The notes below the pieces were generated by a model that saw only the letters and a program-made list of their open reading frames with translations, did no database searches and was not told the origin of the DNA. From NCBI RefSeq assembly GCF_003053745.1, contig NZ_QAYE01000005.1:248001-312000 (forward strand): a stretch of DNA of 64,000 nucleotides, in the 5' to 3' direction. How positions within the stretch are numbered: position 1 is the first letter of the stretch; each line of letters opens with the position of its first letter. This DNA is from Sphingomonas faeni (lineage in GTDB: Bacteria; Pseudomonadota; Alphaproteobacteria; Sphingomonadales; Sphingomonadaceae). Positions 8,630 through 20,607 of this stretch are shown in pieces. The position numbers were made by a program, and so were the translations under genes.

Positions 8630-10681
8630 GGGCCACCTCGCGCTCGCGGACGTCGATCGCGCGGCCTTCGACGGCGGAGCGTTCGATCGCCAGCGCGAGG
8701 CGGAGCGTTTCGAGCGCGGCGGGATAGGGGCAGCGAATGCAGTTTTCGCCGCCGCGGACTGCGTCGATGAAGTCGCGATCCTCCAGCACTACCGGATCGC
8801 TGCCGGTGCCGCGGACCGGGCGGCCGCGGCCGATGTCGATCATCACGTCGCGGTCGGTGAGTTCGATCGCTAGGCCCTCGCCAAACAGATGCAGGCCGAC
8901 GCGGTGGTTCCAGTTGAGCAGGCAGGTGGACGCGAAATTGGCGATCGCGCCGCTGGCGAAGGTGAGCATCGCGGTGCTGGTCGTCGCGACGTCGAGGCCG
9001 GAGAAGGCGGCGCGGTCGATGTGGCCCGACTGGCCGTAGACGCGGACGACGTCGCCCACGAGGTAGCGCGCGAGATCGACGAGATGCGTCGTCTGTTCGA
9101 GCATCTGGCCGCCCGATGCGTCCTTTTTCCACCACCAGCGCGGCGGCGGCGTGGAGTCGAGCCAATAGCCAGAGAGGAGGCGGGCGGGGGTTGCCGAAAG
9201 CAGCGCCTTCACCTCGTCCACGGTGTCGAGATAGCGCCAGTGATAGCCGACCGCTGTGATCAGGCCGAGCCGGTCGACCGCTGCGGCGACGTCCTCCGCG
9301 ATGCCGAGATCGAGCGCAACGGGCTTTTCGACGAAGAACGGGAGCTTGTGCTCGATTGCGAGGCGTTCGGGTTCGCCGTGCGCGAAGGGGGGCACGCAAA
9401 TGTAGAGCGCGTCGAGTTCGACCGCGGCCAGCATCGCGGACGCATCGTCGAAGGCGCGCGCGCCGAAGCGGGCGGCGGCTTCGGTCGCGCGGGCCATGTC
9501 GACGTCGGCGACCGCGACGATCGCGACGTCGTCGAACTGCTCCAGAACGCCGAAATGGCGATTGGCGATGCCGCCTGCGCCGATGAACCCGATCCGTGTC
9601 CGCTCCACGCCGTCTCCCTTTGTCTTTTGGTCTTGCACCGCGGCGTAGACCGCGCGCGTGTCGGCGATCATGCGATCGGCCGAGAACAGGTCTTGCTGGC
9701 GATCGATCGCTGCGCTGGCCATCGTTTTCAGGGTGCCGCGGTCAGCGAGCAACGTGACGACCGCATCGGCGAAACTGGCCGGGTCGGCGGCGGTCAGGCG
9801 ACCGGTGACACCGTCCTCGATCGCTTCGGCATTGCCGGGTGCGACGGTGGCGACGACGGGCAGGCCGGCGGCCATCGCCTCGAGCGCGACCAGCGGCAGG
9901 CCTTCGAACGCCGACGGCAGGACGAGCAGGTCGGCGAGTGTCATCAGGTCGGCGACGTCGCTGCGCGTGCCGAGCATGCGGACGGTGCCGGCCAGGCCCT
10001 TGGCTGCGATCGCGCGTGCGGTCTGGGTGAGGAGAGGGCCGTCGCCGGCGAGCAGCACGATCACGTCCGGGTGCGCGGCGCGGATTGCGGGCAGCGCGTC
10101 GAGCAGGAGCGCGTGGCCCTTTTGCTCTGCAAAGCGTGCGACCATTAGGAGGACGGGGGCATTGCCGATGCCCCATTCGCCGCGGAGGGCTTCGCGCGAG
10201 CGCGAGGGTTTGTGCGCGCCGACGCCGTTGTGGATCGTTGCGACGAGAGCCGGATCGACGCCGGCTGCGCGGTGGCTGTCGCCGACTGCGTCCGAGACGC
10301 AGATCAGGCGCGCGAGTGCGGCCGAGGTGTCGCGGTGTTCGTCGCGCTGCGCGGGGTCGGTCAGGAGGTAGGGGAGGTGCTCGGTGCGGATCACGGGGAC
10401 GCTGGCAGCGTGCGCGGCGCGGACTGCGGCGTGGCATTCCCAGCCTATGCCGGCATGGACGTGGATGATGTCGGGCGCTGCGCGGTCAAGCCAGCGCGCG
10501 AGGTCTGCATCGTCGCCGAGCGCCTTGACTGCATAACCCTTGGCGGCGGCGTGTTCGAGCAGGCCCGTGCCGGGCCGCGCGGCGACGACGATCTCGTCTC
10601 CGCCCAATCCTTCGGCAAGCGTCATCATGTGCGCGCCGACGCCGGACGGGGCAAGGCTGTCGGTCAGCAGGCAGATGCGGG

Positions 10682-10685
<4 letters not shown>
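8622..10685 (-). CDS. Fusion: GT4 glycosyltransferase with Gfo/Idh/MocA oxidoreductase
   Basis: 687 residues. Residues 1-350 are a complete GT4 glycosyltransferase (GVGAHMMTLAEGL near the N-terminus, ICVSDAV, MVARFAEQKGH, EX7E at Glu261/Glu269). After a short linker (352-362), residues about 363-687 are a Gfo/Idh/MocA NAD(P)-dependent sugar oxidoreductase with GFIGAGGIANRH at 366-377, the EKP motif at 453-455, and an EQTTHLVDLARY block. One polypeptide could therefore modify a sugar and transfer one. The ATG at 10685 overlaps the preceding stop (ATGA). The two halves are normally separate proteins. Confidence 0.88.
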
Positions 10686-13057
<2,372 letters not shown>

Positions 13058-13060
13058 GCC

Positions 13061-14251
13061 TCAGACCTGACTATGCAAATGTAATTGCTTTGCATCATGT
13101 ATTTGCTGGATAATCGCACCCAAACGCACAACGCTATGCTGCCAAGTCCAACGCTCCAAGACGGCGTCGCGGGGCCGGAATTGGGCGTAGGTTTCGCGCA
13201 TTGTAAGGATCGCATCGGCAAACCCAGTCGTCGAAGCGGTCATGCCGGTCTCGGGCAGAATAAACTGCAATCCGCAGCGTAATTCTGCGTTGGCGAGCAC
13301 CGGCAGGCCGGCGAGCATGTATTCGGTGAGGATCGCCGGCGCGCCGTCGTCGATGCCGCAGACGACGCCGAACTTGGCGCGGTTCATCAGGCGGTTGACC
13401 TCGTCGATCGGGACGCCCGGCGGCCCGACGAACTCGATCGAGAGGTTCTGGTCGCGGGCGCGTTGGCGGAGCGCGTCGGCATCCTCGCCGTAGCCGAAGA
13501 CGCAGAGCGCGCGGACGTCTGGAGGAAGCTGCGCGAGTGCGTCGAACAATATGTCGTGACGTTTATACGGTTGCGCGGCGGCGACGTAGATCAGGTCGAC
13601 ATCCTTGGGCGTGCCGAGCGGACGAAACTGATCGACTGCAGCGAATTCGGGGCCGACGGGCAGGATCGCGGTGCACATGCCGGGGTGGCGGGCCTCGACC
13701 TCGTCCGGCTGCCACTGCGCGCCGGTCAGGACGAGGTCGAAATGCTCGCTGACTTCGGGCGGCACGCGCAACGAGGGCGCGTCGATCGAATTGTAGAGAA
13801 TGATGCTGTTTTCGCAGAGCGCGAGCAGTTCGGGTGCGACGCCTAGCCCGAGCACGACGAGAATGTGTGGCGCGCCAAAAGTCCGCACGAAATCGATCAT
13901 CTCGGAGGAAGCGAACGGTGCGTGGTCGTGGTCGAGGCGGAAGGCGCGGCGCGCGAGCACCGGGCTGTCGCGGTGGAATGGCGGGTCACCTTCGCCGCGC
14001 CAGTGATGCCAGATCTCGGCCTGTTCGACGATGCCGGCCGCGACGAGCGCGAGCGGAAGGCGTTCGAGATACCCGCCGGCGACGGGCTCGCGGTGGTCGG
14101 CAGTACCCGTCCAGGGTTGGCTCGCAGGATCGAGCGCGCGCCATGCCGATCCGTCGCGAGGAGGCGTTGCGGCGGAGGGATCCGCGGGAGGCCAGCCGTC
14201 GACCCAGTCGCTGATGATGACGATCGATCGTCGTTCGCTCAACGCCACCAT
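13061..14251 (-). CDS. Glycosyltransferase, first gene of the fusion operon
   Basis: 396 residues from the ATG at 14251, which has AGGGG eight bases upstream; the open frame extends 42 codons further but that part lacks family resemblance. The C-terminal half looks like a GT-B domain: DLIYVAAAQPYKRHDILFDA, FGYGEDADALRQRA and GAPAILTEYMLAGLPVLANAE (the donor-binding end, with Glu in place of part of EX7E). The N-terminal half is less conserved. Its stop is three bases before the next start, so it heads the operon 14251-5274. The acceptor and donor are unknown. Confidence 0.82.
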   Translation of the reverse strand: MVALSERRSIVIISDWVDGWPPADPSAATPPRDGSAWRALDPASQPWTGTADHREPVAGGYLERLPLALVAAGIVEQAEIWHHWRGEGDPPFHRDSPVLARRAFRLDHDHAPFASSEMIDFVRTFGAPHILVVLGLGVAPELLALCENSIILYNSIDAPSLRVPPEVSEHFDLVLTGAQWQPDEVEARHPGMCTAILPVGPEFAAVDQFRPLGTPKDVDLIYVAAAQPYKRHDILFDALAQLPPDVRALCVFGYGEDADALRQRARDQNLSIEFVGPPGVPIDEVNRLMNRAKFGVVCGIDDGAPAILTEYMLAGLPVLANAELRCGLQFILPETGMTASTTGFADAILTMRETYAQFRPRDAVLERWTWQHSVVRLGAIIQQIHDAKQLHLHSQV

Positions 14252-14469
14252 GCACGCATCCCCTGCATCGGTATTTCCCCTGGTCTTGCACCCTTTCGTT
14301 GCAGGGCAGGCACTTAACGGGCGAAATCGAGAAACGGGATCATGTAGCTTAAATTTAGTCGGCGCGCGTATTCGCAATCACGCTCGACCGGCGGCGGGGC
14401 TTGCGCCATGTTAGTGCAAAGACGTCCATGAGTAGGTGGGGCGATGACTAGGCGAGGGCAGCGCGGACG

Positions 14470-17400
14470 ATGCTAATCTGGATGGCGATAGTCGGTGCTT
14501 TGCTCGGCTGGGTGCTCGGAAGCTTTTCAGAAACCGCTTTATTCTTGGGCGGGGCGGTTGGCTTGTGCATCGGCTGGGCATTGCGGCGGGCGATGCGGAT
14601 CGAGATCGTGCGCGAGACGGCGGTACTGAGCGCCGAGGTCGCCTTGTTGCGGGCCCACGTCAACGAACTGATGGACGCGCCGCGTTATCGTGGGGACGGT
14701 GTCGCCGATGCGCCCGAGGTCCGCACCACGCCGCGCTTGATCGAGCCGTTGGTCGCCGAACCGTCGATCGCGACGGTTGCGCCGGAGGTCGTATCGCAAA
14801 GTGAAGCACTAACCGATTTCGATACCTCGGCGGGAAGCCGCTGGGGTTCGCCGCCTTCGGGCGACCGCGCTGCGTCTGTACCTGCGCCCGCCGAACCACG
14901 CGAGCCGGGCTGGTTGGCGAGCGGCGTTGCAGCCGCGCGCGGCTGGCTGTTCGGCGGCAACACGATCGTACGGCTCGGTCTCGTCATCCTGTTCGTTGGG
15001 TTGTCGTTCCTTGCCAGCTATGCGGCGGCGGCGGGGCTGTTTCCGATCGAGTTCCGTCTCGCGGTGGTCGGCCTGTTCGGCATCGCGCTGCTCGGCATCG
15101 GCTTTCGGACGCGGACGAAGCGTCCCGATTTCGCGCTGGCGTTGCAAGGCGGTGGCGTCGCGATCATCTACCTGACGCTGTTCGGGGCGGCGCGCTTCTA
15201 CGATCTCGTACCGCTGTCCGCGGCGTTCGTGCTGATGATCGCGGTCTGCGCGCTCGGCTGTGCGCTGGCGCTGTTGCAGCGTTCGCAGGCGCTGGCGGTG
15301 ACGGCGTTCGCGGGCGGGTTCGCGGTGCCGTTGCTGCTGGGCGGGGAGGGCGGCAATGCGCTCGGCCTGTTCGGGTACGGCACGATCCTGAACCTCGCGA
15401 TCCTGTTTATCGCACGCGCGCGGACATGGCGCGTGCTGAACCTGGTCGGGTTCTTCGCGACGTTCGGGATTGCGAGCCTGTGGGGCGCGACCGCGTATCG
15501 GCCCGAGCATTTCCTGATCGCGCAGATATTTCTGATCGTCTCGGTGCTGATCTACGTCGTGACCGCCGTGCTTTATACGCGGGCGACGCCGGGGAAGTTC
15601 GGCAACGCGGTCGATACGACGCTGTTGTTCGGGCCGGCGCTGGCCGGGTTCGGGCTCGAGGTCGCACTGATCGACGACCGGCCGTTCGGCAGCGCGTTTG
15701 CGGCACTGGGCTTTGCGGCACTGTATCTCGGTGTCTCGTTGGTGGCGCGGCGCCGGCAGCGTGGGGAACAGCAAGAGGGGCTGCGCGTAATGAACGAGGC
15801 GATGCTGGCGATCGGCATCGGCTTCGTCACGATGGCGATCCCGCTTGCACTGGGCGCGCGCTGGACCTCGGCGGCGTGGGCGCTGGAAGGCGCGGGCGCG
15901 TTCTGGGTCGGGATGCGACAAGCGCGCTGGATGCCGCGGCTGTTCGGGCTGGCGCTGCAGGTCGTTGCGACCTTGCTGTATCTCGGCACGCTCGACGACA
16001 ATTTCGCGGCGCTGCCGTTCGCCAATCCGGCGTTCGTCGGTGCGATCCTGGTGGCGCTCGGCTGGTTCGCGACGGCATGGTTCGCGCGGGAGACGATCGC
16101 GCGGGAGACGATCGCGGCTGGGGAGACGCGGCTTGCGCGGGCCTATGCGCGGGGCGAGGCGGTGATCGCGACGCCGGCGTTCCTGACCGGGTTTGCGGCG
16201 TGGTGGATCGGCTGGCTGATGGAGGCGACGCGGCTTCATCCCGCGGTCGAGCGATCGCTGTCGCCTGTGCCGGTGTTCTCGACGAACGGGCAGATCCTGT
16301 TGGCGATGCTGGCGTATCTGGTCAGCGCAGCGGCGTTCCAGACGATCGCTCGGCGTCGCGACTGGCCGGTCGCGGCATGGCCGGCACGCGTCAGTGTAGG
16401 CGCATTGTGGATCGGCTTCGTCGCGCAGGCCGATCGGGGCGGCACCGTGCTGTCGTCGCCCGGCTGTTTCCTGTGGATCGTCGCGCTCGCGGTGCATGGC
16501 TGGATGCTGTTCCGCAGCGATCGTGACGACGTCGAGACACCGGGCACGCGGGCGGTGGCGTCGGCTAGCCACGTCGCGGGCGTCTGGCTGGCGGTGGTCC
16601 TGCTCGGCGACATGCTGTGGTTCGGGATCGATCGCGCGGCGCTGTGGTCGACCGCGTGGAACGAGGTGACGTTCCTCGCCGGCGCGGTGGCGGTGCTGGC
16701 GGGCCTTACCCTGTGGGCCGGGCCGGCGTTGCGCGGCGAGCGGGCGAGGACGCGGTGGCCGCTCGATCGCCATGCGCTGGATTATGCGTGGACGGCGGCG
16801 GTGCCGATCGCGCTGGGCATCTTCAGTGGCGCAGTCGCGATCGCGCTGTTTTCGTCGGGCGATACCGCGCCGTTGCCGTTCGTGCCGGTGCTCAACCCGG
16901 TCGACGTGATGGTGGCGCTGGCGGCGGGCGTGCTGTTGCTGTGGCGGCGGGCGGTGCTGGCTGCGGATATTGTGCCGGCGGGCGCCGCGCTGTTGGCGAG
17001 CAAGCGTATCTGGCTGCCGATCGCCGCGCTTGGTTTCGTTGCGGCGAACGGCGCGTGGTTGCGGACGGCGCATCATCTGGCGGGCGTGGCATGGGAGGCG
17101 GATACGCTGCTCGGCAATGCGCTGGTCGAGACGGGGATTGCGATCCTGTGGACGGTGATTGCGCTGACGCTGATGGTCGTCGCACATCGGCATGCGACGC
17201 GCAGCCTGTGGCTGGCGGGGGCAAGCCTGTTGGGGGCGACCGTCGTCAAGCTGCTGGTGGTCGACCTGTACGCGACCGGCGGCGGCGCGCGGATCATCGC
17301 CTTCATCGCGGTCGGGATGCTGATGCTGCTGGTCGGGTATCTGGCGCCGTTGCCGCCCAAGGCAGTGTCGGACGATACGAAACGAGGAGCGGTGGCATGA
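14470..17400 (+). CDS. DUF2339 multi-spanning membrane protein
   Basis: 976 residues. An N-terminal membrane segment (LIWMAIVGALLGWVLGSF) is followed by a polar linker to about residue 155, then a long succession of roughly 20-25 hydrophobic helices to the C-terminus. This matches DUF2339, a family of large inner-membrane proteins of unknown function. The stop overlaps the next start (ATGA at 17397), and the partner is DUF3999, the usual pairing. It is divergent from the polysaccharide operon with a 218-base gap. A role in envelope or surface-polymer processes is possible but unproven. Confidence 0.88.
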   Translation: MLIWMAIVGALLGWVLGSFSETALFLGGAVGLCIGWALRRAMRIEIVRETAVLSAEVALLRAHVNELMDAPRYRGDGVADAPEVRTTPRLIEPLVAEPSIATVAPEVVSQSEALTDFDTSAGSRWGSPPSGDRAASVPAPAEPREPGWLASGVAAARGWLFGGNTIVRLGLVILFVGLSFLASYAAAAGLFPIEFRLAVVGLFGIALLGIGFRTRTKRPDFALALQGGGVAIIYLTLFGAARFYDLVPLSAAFVLMIAVCALGCALALLQRSQALAVTAFAGGFAVPLLLGGEGGNALGLFGYGTILNLAILFIARARTWRVLNLVGFFATFGIASLWGATAYRPEHFLIAQIFLIVSVLIYVVTAVLYTRATPGKFGNAVDTTLLFGPALAGFGLEVALIDDRPFGSAFAALGFAALYLGVSLVARRRQRGEQQEGLRVMNEAMLAIGIGFVTMAIPLALGARWTSAAWALEGAGAFWVGMRQARWMPRLFGLALQVVATLLYLGTLDDNFAALPFANPAFVGAILVALGWFATAWFARETIARETIAAGETRLARAYARGEAVIATPAFLTGFAAWWIGWLMEATRLHPAVERSLSPVPVFSTNGQILLAMLAYLVSAAAFQTIARRRDWPVAAWPARVSVGALWIGFVAQADRGGTVLSSPGCFLWIVALAVHGWMLFRSDRDDVETPGTRAVASASHVAGVWLAVVLLGDMLWFGIDRAALWSTAWNEVTFLAGAVAVLAGLTLWAGPALRGERARTRWPLDRHALDYAWTAAVPIALGIFSGAVAIALFSSGDTAPLPFVPVLNPVDVMVALAAGVLLLWRRAVLAADIVPAGAALLASKRIWLPIAALGFVAANGAWLRTAHHLAGVAWEADTLLGNALVETGIAILWTVIALTLMVVAHRHATRSLWLAGASLLGATVVKLLVVDLYATGGGARIIAFIAVGMLMLLVGYLAPLPPKAVSDDTKRGAVA

Positions 17401-18746
17401 GCGGGGTTCGGTGGCGGTTGGGCGCGCTGGTCGGCGCCGTGCTGTTGGTCGCTGCGGCGCCGGCGGGATCGGATGGCGAGCCGGACGGCTATGCGCTTCG
17501 CCTGCCGCTGTCGGTGGAGGCGGGCGCGAAAGTCCAGCGGCTGGCGTTGCCGGCCGCAGTGCTGGCAGGATTGCAGACTCGCGACGGGCATGATTTGCGC
17601 GTGTTCGATGCGAAGGGGCGGGCGATGCCGATCGCTCGTGCAGGCGCGTCCGCGGCGGTCGGCCATGTGTCGCTCGATCCGATGCCGATCCTGGGGGCGC
17701 CCGATGCGCTGAAGGTGTCGGGCGTGTCGTTGAGGCTCGACGGGCGCGGTGCGGCGCAGGTTGCCGAAGTGCGCGGCGAGCCGGTCGCGGCTGGCGGCGC
17801 ACCCGTGCTGCTCGGCGTGCTGCTCGATGCGCGGCGGGTGTCGGGCGCGGTCGAGCGGGTTGCGGTTGCCGCGGACTTGCCGGTGGGCCAGCCGGTGACG
17901 TTGACGGTCGAGGCCAGTGCCGACCTGCGCGAGTGGCGGCGGTTAGGCGAGGCGACGGTGTATCGGCGCGCGGGCGAGGCGGTGCGGTCTTCGATCGTCG
18001 CGTTGGACGATGCCGCCGTGGCGCGGGAGTATCTGCGGATCACGTGGAGCGCGGGGTCGCGGTTGCTGGCGCCGGTTTCGATCCGTGGCGCCGTGCTCGA
18101 CGTGCGGCCTGACGGTGCGGCGGCGTCGGAAACGGTCGAGGCTCAGGCGCCCGCGCCGGTGTCCGGGAATGCACGCGTCGTCGATTTCGCGGTGCCGTTC
18201 GCGACACCGATGGCGAGCTTGCGGGTGATACCGGTGGAGGGCGATGGCGTCGTTCCGGTTCGGATCCTTGGGCGAGACGATCGCGAGCAGCCTTGGGCTC
18301 TGCTGGGGCAAGGCGTCGCGCGCAGCGATGGTGGGCGCGACATCACGCTGTCCGGCGACGCGCCGCGTGCGATCCGGATCGAGGCCGATGCTCGCAGTGC
18401 GGGGTTCACCGTCGCGCCGCGTCTGCGGATCGGCTTCGCGGACCGCGGCGTGATCTTCCTCGCCAGCGGCACCGCGCCGTTCACGCTCGCGGCCGGGCGC
18501 GCCGCGGCGAAGGACGTGTTCCTGTCGCCCGCCGATCTTGCCGATGGGCAGGGCAGGCCGGGCGAAGCACGCCTGGTGGCGGTGCCGGCCGCGACGGTGA
18601 CGCTGTCGGCGCTCGGCGATGCTGGGGCGCCGACGCGCAATATCGTGCTGTGGGCGGTGATGCTTGCCGCGACGGCATTGCTGGCCGGGGTGGCGTGGAT
18701 GCTGTGGCGGCAACAGGCGACGCAAGCGCCGCGCGATCCGAGCTGA
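17397..18746 (+). CDS. DUF3999 family envelope protein
   Basis: 449 residues. It has a signal peptide (LGALVGAVLLVAAAPAGSDG), a long beta-rich extracytoplasmic region with repeated blocks such as PVTLTVEASADLREWRRLG, and one C-terminal membrane helix (NIVLWAVMLAATALLAGVAW) with a short basic tail. This layout is that of DUF3999. It is translationally coupled to the DUF2339 gene by a 4-base overlap. Likely the periplasmic partner of that membrane protein; biochemical function unknown. Confidence 0.85.
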   Translation: MSGVRWRLGALVGAVLLVAAAPAGSDGEPDGYALRLPLSVEAGAKVQRLALPAAVLAGLQTRDGHDLRVFDAKGRAMPIARAGASAAVGHVSLDPMPILGAPDALKVSGVSLRLDGRGAAQVAEVRGEPVAAGGAPVLLGVLLDARRVSGAVERVAVAADLPVGQPVTLTVEASADLREWRRLGEATVYRRAGEAVRSSIVALDDAAVAREYLRITWSAGSRLLAPVSIRGAVLDVRPDGAAASETVEAQAPAPVSGNARVVDFAVPFATPMASLRVIPVEGDGVVPVRILGRDDREQPWALLGQGVARSDGGRDITLSGDAPRAIRIEADARSAGFTVAPRLRIGFADRGVIFLASGTAPFTLAAGRAAAKDVFLSPADLADGQGRPGEARLVAVPAATVTLSALGDAGAPTRNIVLWAVMLAATALLAGVAWMLWRQQATQAPRDPS

Positions 18747-18765
18747 TGGTCAGCGTCCAAGGGAT

Positions 18766-18802
18766 CGGCCCGCAGCGAGATTTAGATCACGCTGCGGGCC
18801 GG
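18766..18802. terminator. Hairpin between convergent genes
   Basis: GGCCCGCAGCG (18767-18777) pairs with 18790-18800 around a 12-base loop, between the DUF3999 gene and the alpha/beta hydrolase gene. There is no clear T run on either side, so the terminator call rests on position and stem strength. Confidence 0.55.
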
Positions 18803-18815
18803 TCGTGGCGGGTGT

Positions 18816-19658
18816 TCAGCTCTTCACGAACGCCAGCAGATCGGGGTTTAGGACCTCGGCGTGCGTCGTCAGCATGCCGTGCGGAAAGCCCTTGTAGATC
18901 TTCAGCGTCGCGTTCTTGAGCAATTTCGCCTGCACGAGTGAGGCGTCTTCATAGGGGACGATCTGGTCGTCATCGCCTTGCAGCACCAGCATCGGCACGG
19001 TGATCGCCTCGAGATCCGCGGTCTGGTCGGTCTCCGAAAACGCCTTGATGCCGTCGTAATGTGCGAGCGCGCTGCCCATCATGCCCTGGCGCCACCAATT
19101 CCGGACGACGCCGTCCGAGACGACGGCGTTCGGACGGTTGAAGCCGTAGAACGGCCCCGATGCGACATCGAGGAAGAACTGCGCGCGGTTCTCGGCGAGC
19201 GCCTTGCGGAACCCGTCGAACACCGCGATCGGCGTGCCGCCGGGATTGGCGTCGGTCTTGAGCATCAGCGGCGGGACCGCGCTGACGAGGACGGCCTTGG
19301 CGACGCGACCCTGGGGCTGGCCGAACTGCGCGACATAGCGCGCGACTTCGCCGCCGCCGGTCGAGTGGCCGATATGCACCGCGTTGGTCAGGTCGAGATG
19401 CTCGGCGACGGCGGAGGCGTCGGCGGCATAATGATCCATGTCGTTGCCGGTTTCGGCCTGCGACGAGCGGCCATGCCCGCGGCGATCATGCGCGACGACG
19501 CGGTAGCCCTCGGCCAGGAAGAACAGCATCTGCGTGTCCCAGTCGTCCGACGACAAGGGCCAGCCGTGGTGGAACACGATCGGCTGCGCGTCTTTCGGTC
19601 CCCAATCCTTGTAGAAGATGTCGACGCCGTCTTCGTTCTTGATGAAGCCGCTGCTCAT
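18816..19658 (-). CDS. Alpha/beta hydrolase, non-heme chloroperoxidase/arylesterase type
   Basis: 280 residues. Nucleophile elbow GHSTGGGE, oxyanion-side motif [12 protein letters not shown], an acid in [10 protein letters not shown] and the catalytic His in FPHGM, in the order of the cofactor-free haloperoxidase/esterase family (C-C bond hydrolase-like fold). Such enzymes hydrolyse esters and can form peracids; the substrate is not defined. ATG at 19658 has GGAG upstream. Transcribed alone and convergent with the DUF3999 gene. Confidence 0.9.
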   Translation of the reverse strand: MSSGFIKNEDGVDIFYKDWGPKDAQPIVFHHGWPLSSDDWDTQMLFFLAEGYRVVAHDRRGHGRSSQAETGNDMDHYAADASAVAEHLDLTNAVHIGHSTGGGEVARYVAQFGQPQGRVAKAVLVSAVPPLMLKTDANPGGTPIAVFDGFRKALAENRAQFFLDVASGPFYGFNRPNAVVSDGVVRNWWRQGMMGSALAHYDGIKAFSETDQTADLEAITVPMLVLQGDDDQIVPYEDASLVQAKLLKNATLKIYKGFPHGMLTTHAEVLNPDLLAFVKS

Positions 19659-19969
19659 TTCGGTAACTCCGTCTTGTCATGGAAGTGCAAGGAAGCGTGC
19701 GATTCAGGGTCAAGCCTCTCCGAACACAGGTTTTCCTGATCTGCCGGGCGTTTATCACGTCTACAAATGGCAAACAGAAACTGCGTCGTCAGGGGAATGA
19801 CACGCCGCGCCGCGATGTAAAAGCCCGGATCGGACTGGGATAGATCGGTCGATCGTTTATAGGTCATAGTATCGCAACGGCCGAGACCGAACCAGTTTAT
19901 TGCAAGATACTGAGTTCACATTTCTTATTGTGGCCAAGCTCACGTTGAGAGCTGGCGGGGGGGGCGACT
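19659..19969. other. Divergent intergenic region, no gene
   Basis: 311 bases between the alpha/beta hydrolase and the TMEM175-like gene. It must hold both promoters. It is visibly more A/T-rich than its surroundings, but I could not pick out a convincing -35/-10 pair or operator, and no open frame with family resemblance is present. Confidence 0.6.
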
Positions 19970-20572
19970 ATGAGCGGACGACGACTGGGGCCGGGGAGAG
20001 TCGAGGCCTTCACCGACGGCGTGGTCGCGATCATCATCACGATCATGGTGCTGGAACTGAAGGTACCGGAAACGGGCGACCTGCACGCGTTGATCGGCAG
20101 CGCGCCGGTGCTGCTGGCGTATGTGTTGAGCTTCGTGAACGTCGGGCTGTTCTGGAACAATCACCACCACATGTTCTCCGCGGTCGAGCGCGTCGACGGG
20201 CGTGTGATGTGGGCGAACCTGTTCCTGCTGTTCTGGCTGAGCCTCGTGCCGTTCGTGATCCGCTGGCTCGACGAGAGCGCGTTCGCGGCGGGGGCGACGG
20301 CCGCCTATGGCATCGTCCTGGGGCTCGCGGCGATCGGCTATTCGCTGACCGAACGCGCGATCATCGCCTGCAACGGCAAGGAGTCGGCGGTCGCGCGCGC
20401 GATCGGTTCGGACTGGAAGGGGTGGGGCAGCATCGCGCTCTATTTCACCGGCGTGCCGCTCGCGTTCGTCAGCCGCTGGTTCGCGATCGCGCTGTACGTG
20501 GGGGTGGTTGCGTTGTGGCTGATTCCCGACCGGCGGATCGTGCGCGCGTTCGAGGGTGATCTGCGAGGCTGA
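19970..20572 (+). CDS. TMEM175-like potassium channel family protein (DUF1211)
   Basis: 200 residues with about six hydrophobic helices. The first helix contains RVEAFTDGVVAIIITIMVLE, a variant (FTD) of the RxxxFSD signature of TMEM175, whose bacterial members conduct K+. A second family block, FVNVGLFWNNHHHMF, follows in helix 3. Bacterial proteins are about 200 residues and act as tetramers, matching this length. It converges on the phospholipase D gene across a hairpin. Role probably ion homeostasis; regulation not visible. Confidence 0.9.
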   Translation: MSGRRLGPGRVEAFTDGVVAIIITIMVLELKVPETGDLHALIGSAPVLLAYVLSFVNVGLFWNNHHHMFSAVERVDGRVMWANLFLLFWLSLVPFVIRWLDESAFAAGATAAYGIVLGLAAIGYSLTERAIIACNGKESAVARAIGSDWKGWGSIALYFTGVPLAFVSRWFAIALYVGVVALWLIPDRRIVRAFEGDLRG

Positions 20573-20600
20573 TCCTCCTCCCCCAAGCAAGGGGGAGGAT
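20572..20600. terminator. C-rich palindrome acting as terminator between convergent genes
   Basis: ATCCTCC/TCCCCC pairs with GGGGGAGGAT around a short AAGC loop, starting at the TMEM175 stop and ending eight bases from the phospholipase D stop. The arms resemble half of the larger palindromes at 2468, 3395 and 57087. Confidence 0.6.
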
Positions 20601-20607
20601 TCGCGCA

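Noticed and set aside
14809..17802. A 997-codon minus-strand open frame opposite DUF2339/DUF3999
   Set aside because: Arg/Gln/Pro-rich low-complexity translation, antisense to a coherent membrane protein; a GC-skew shadow.
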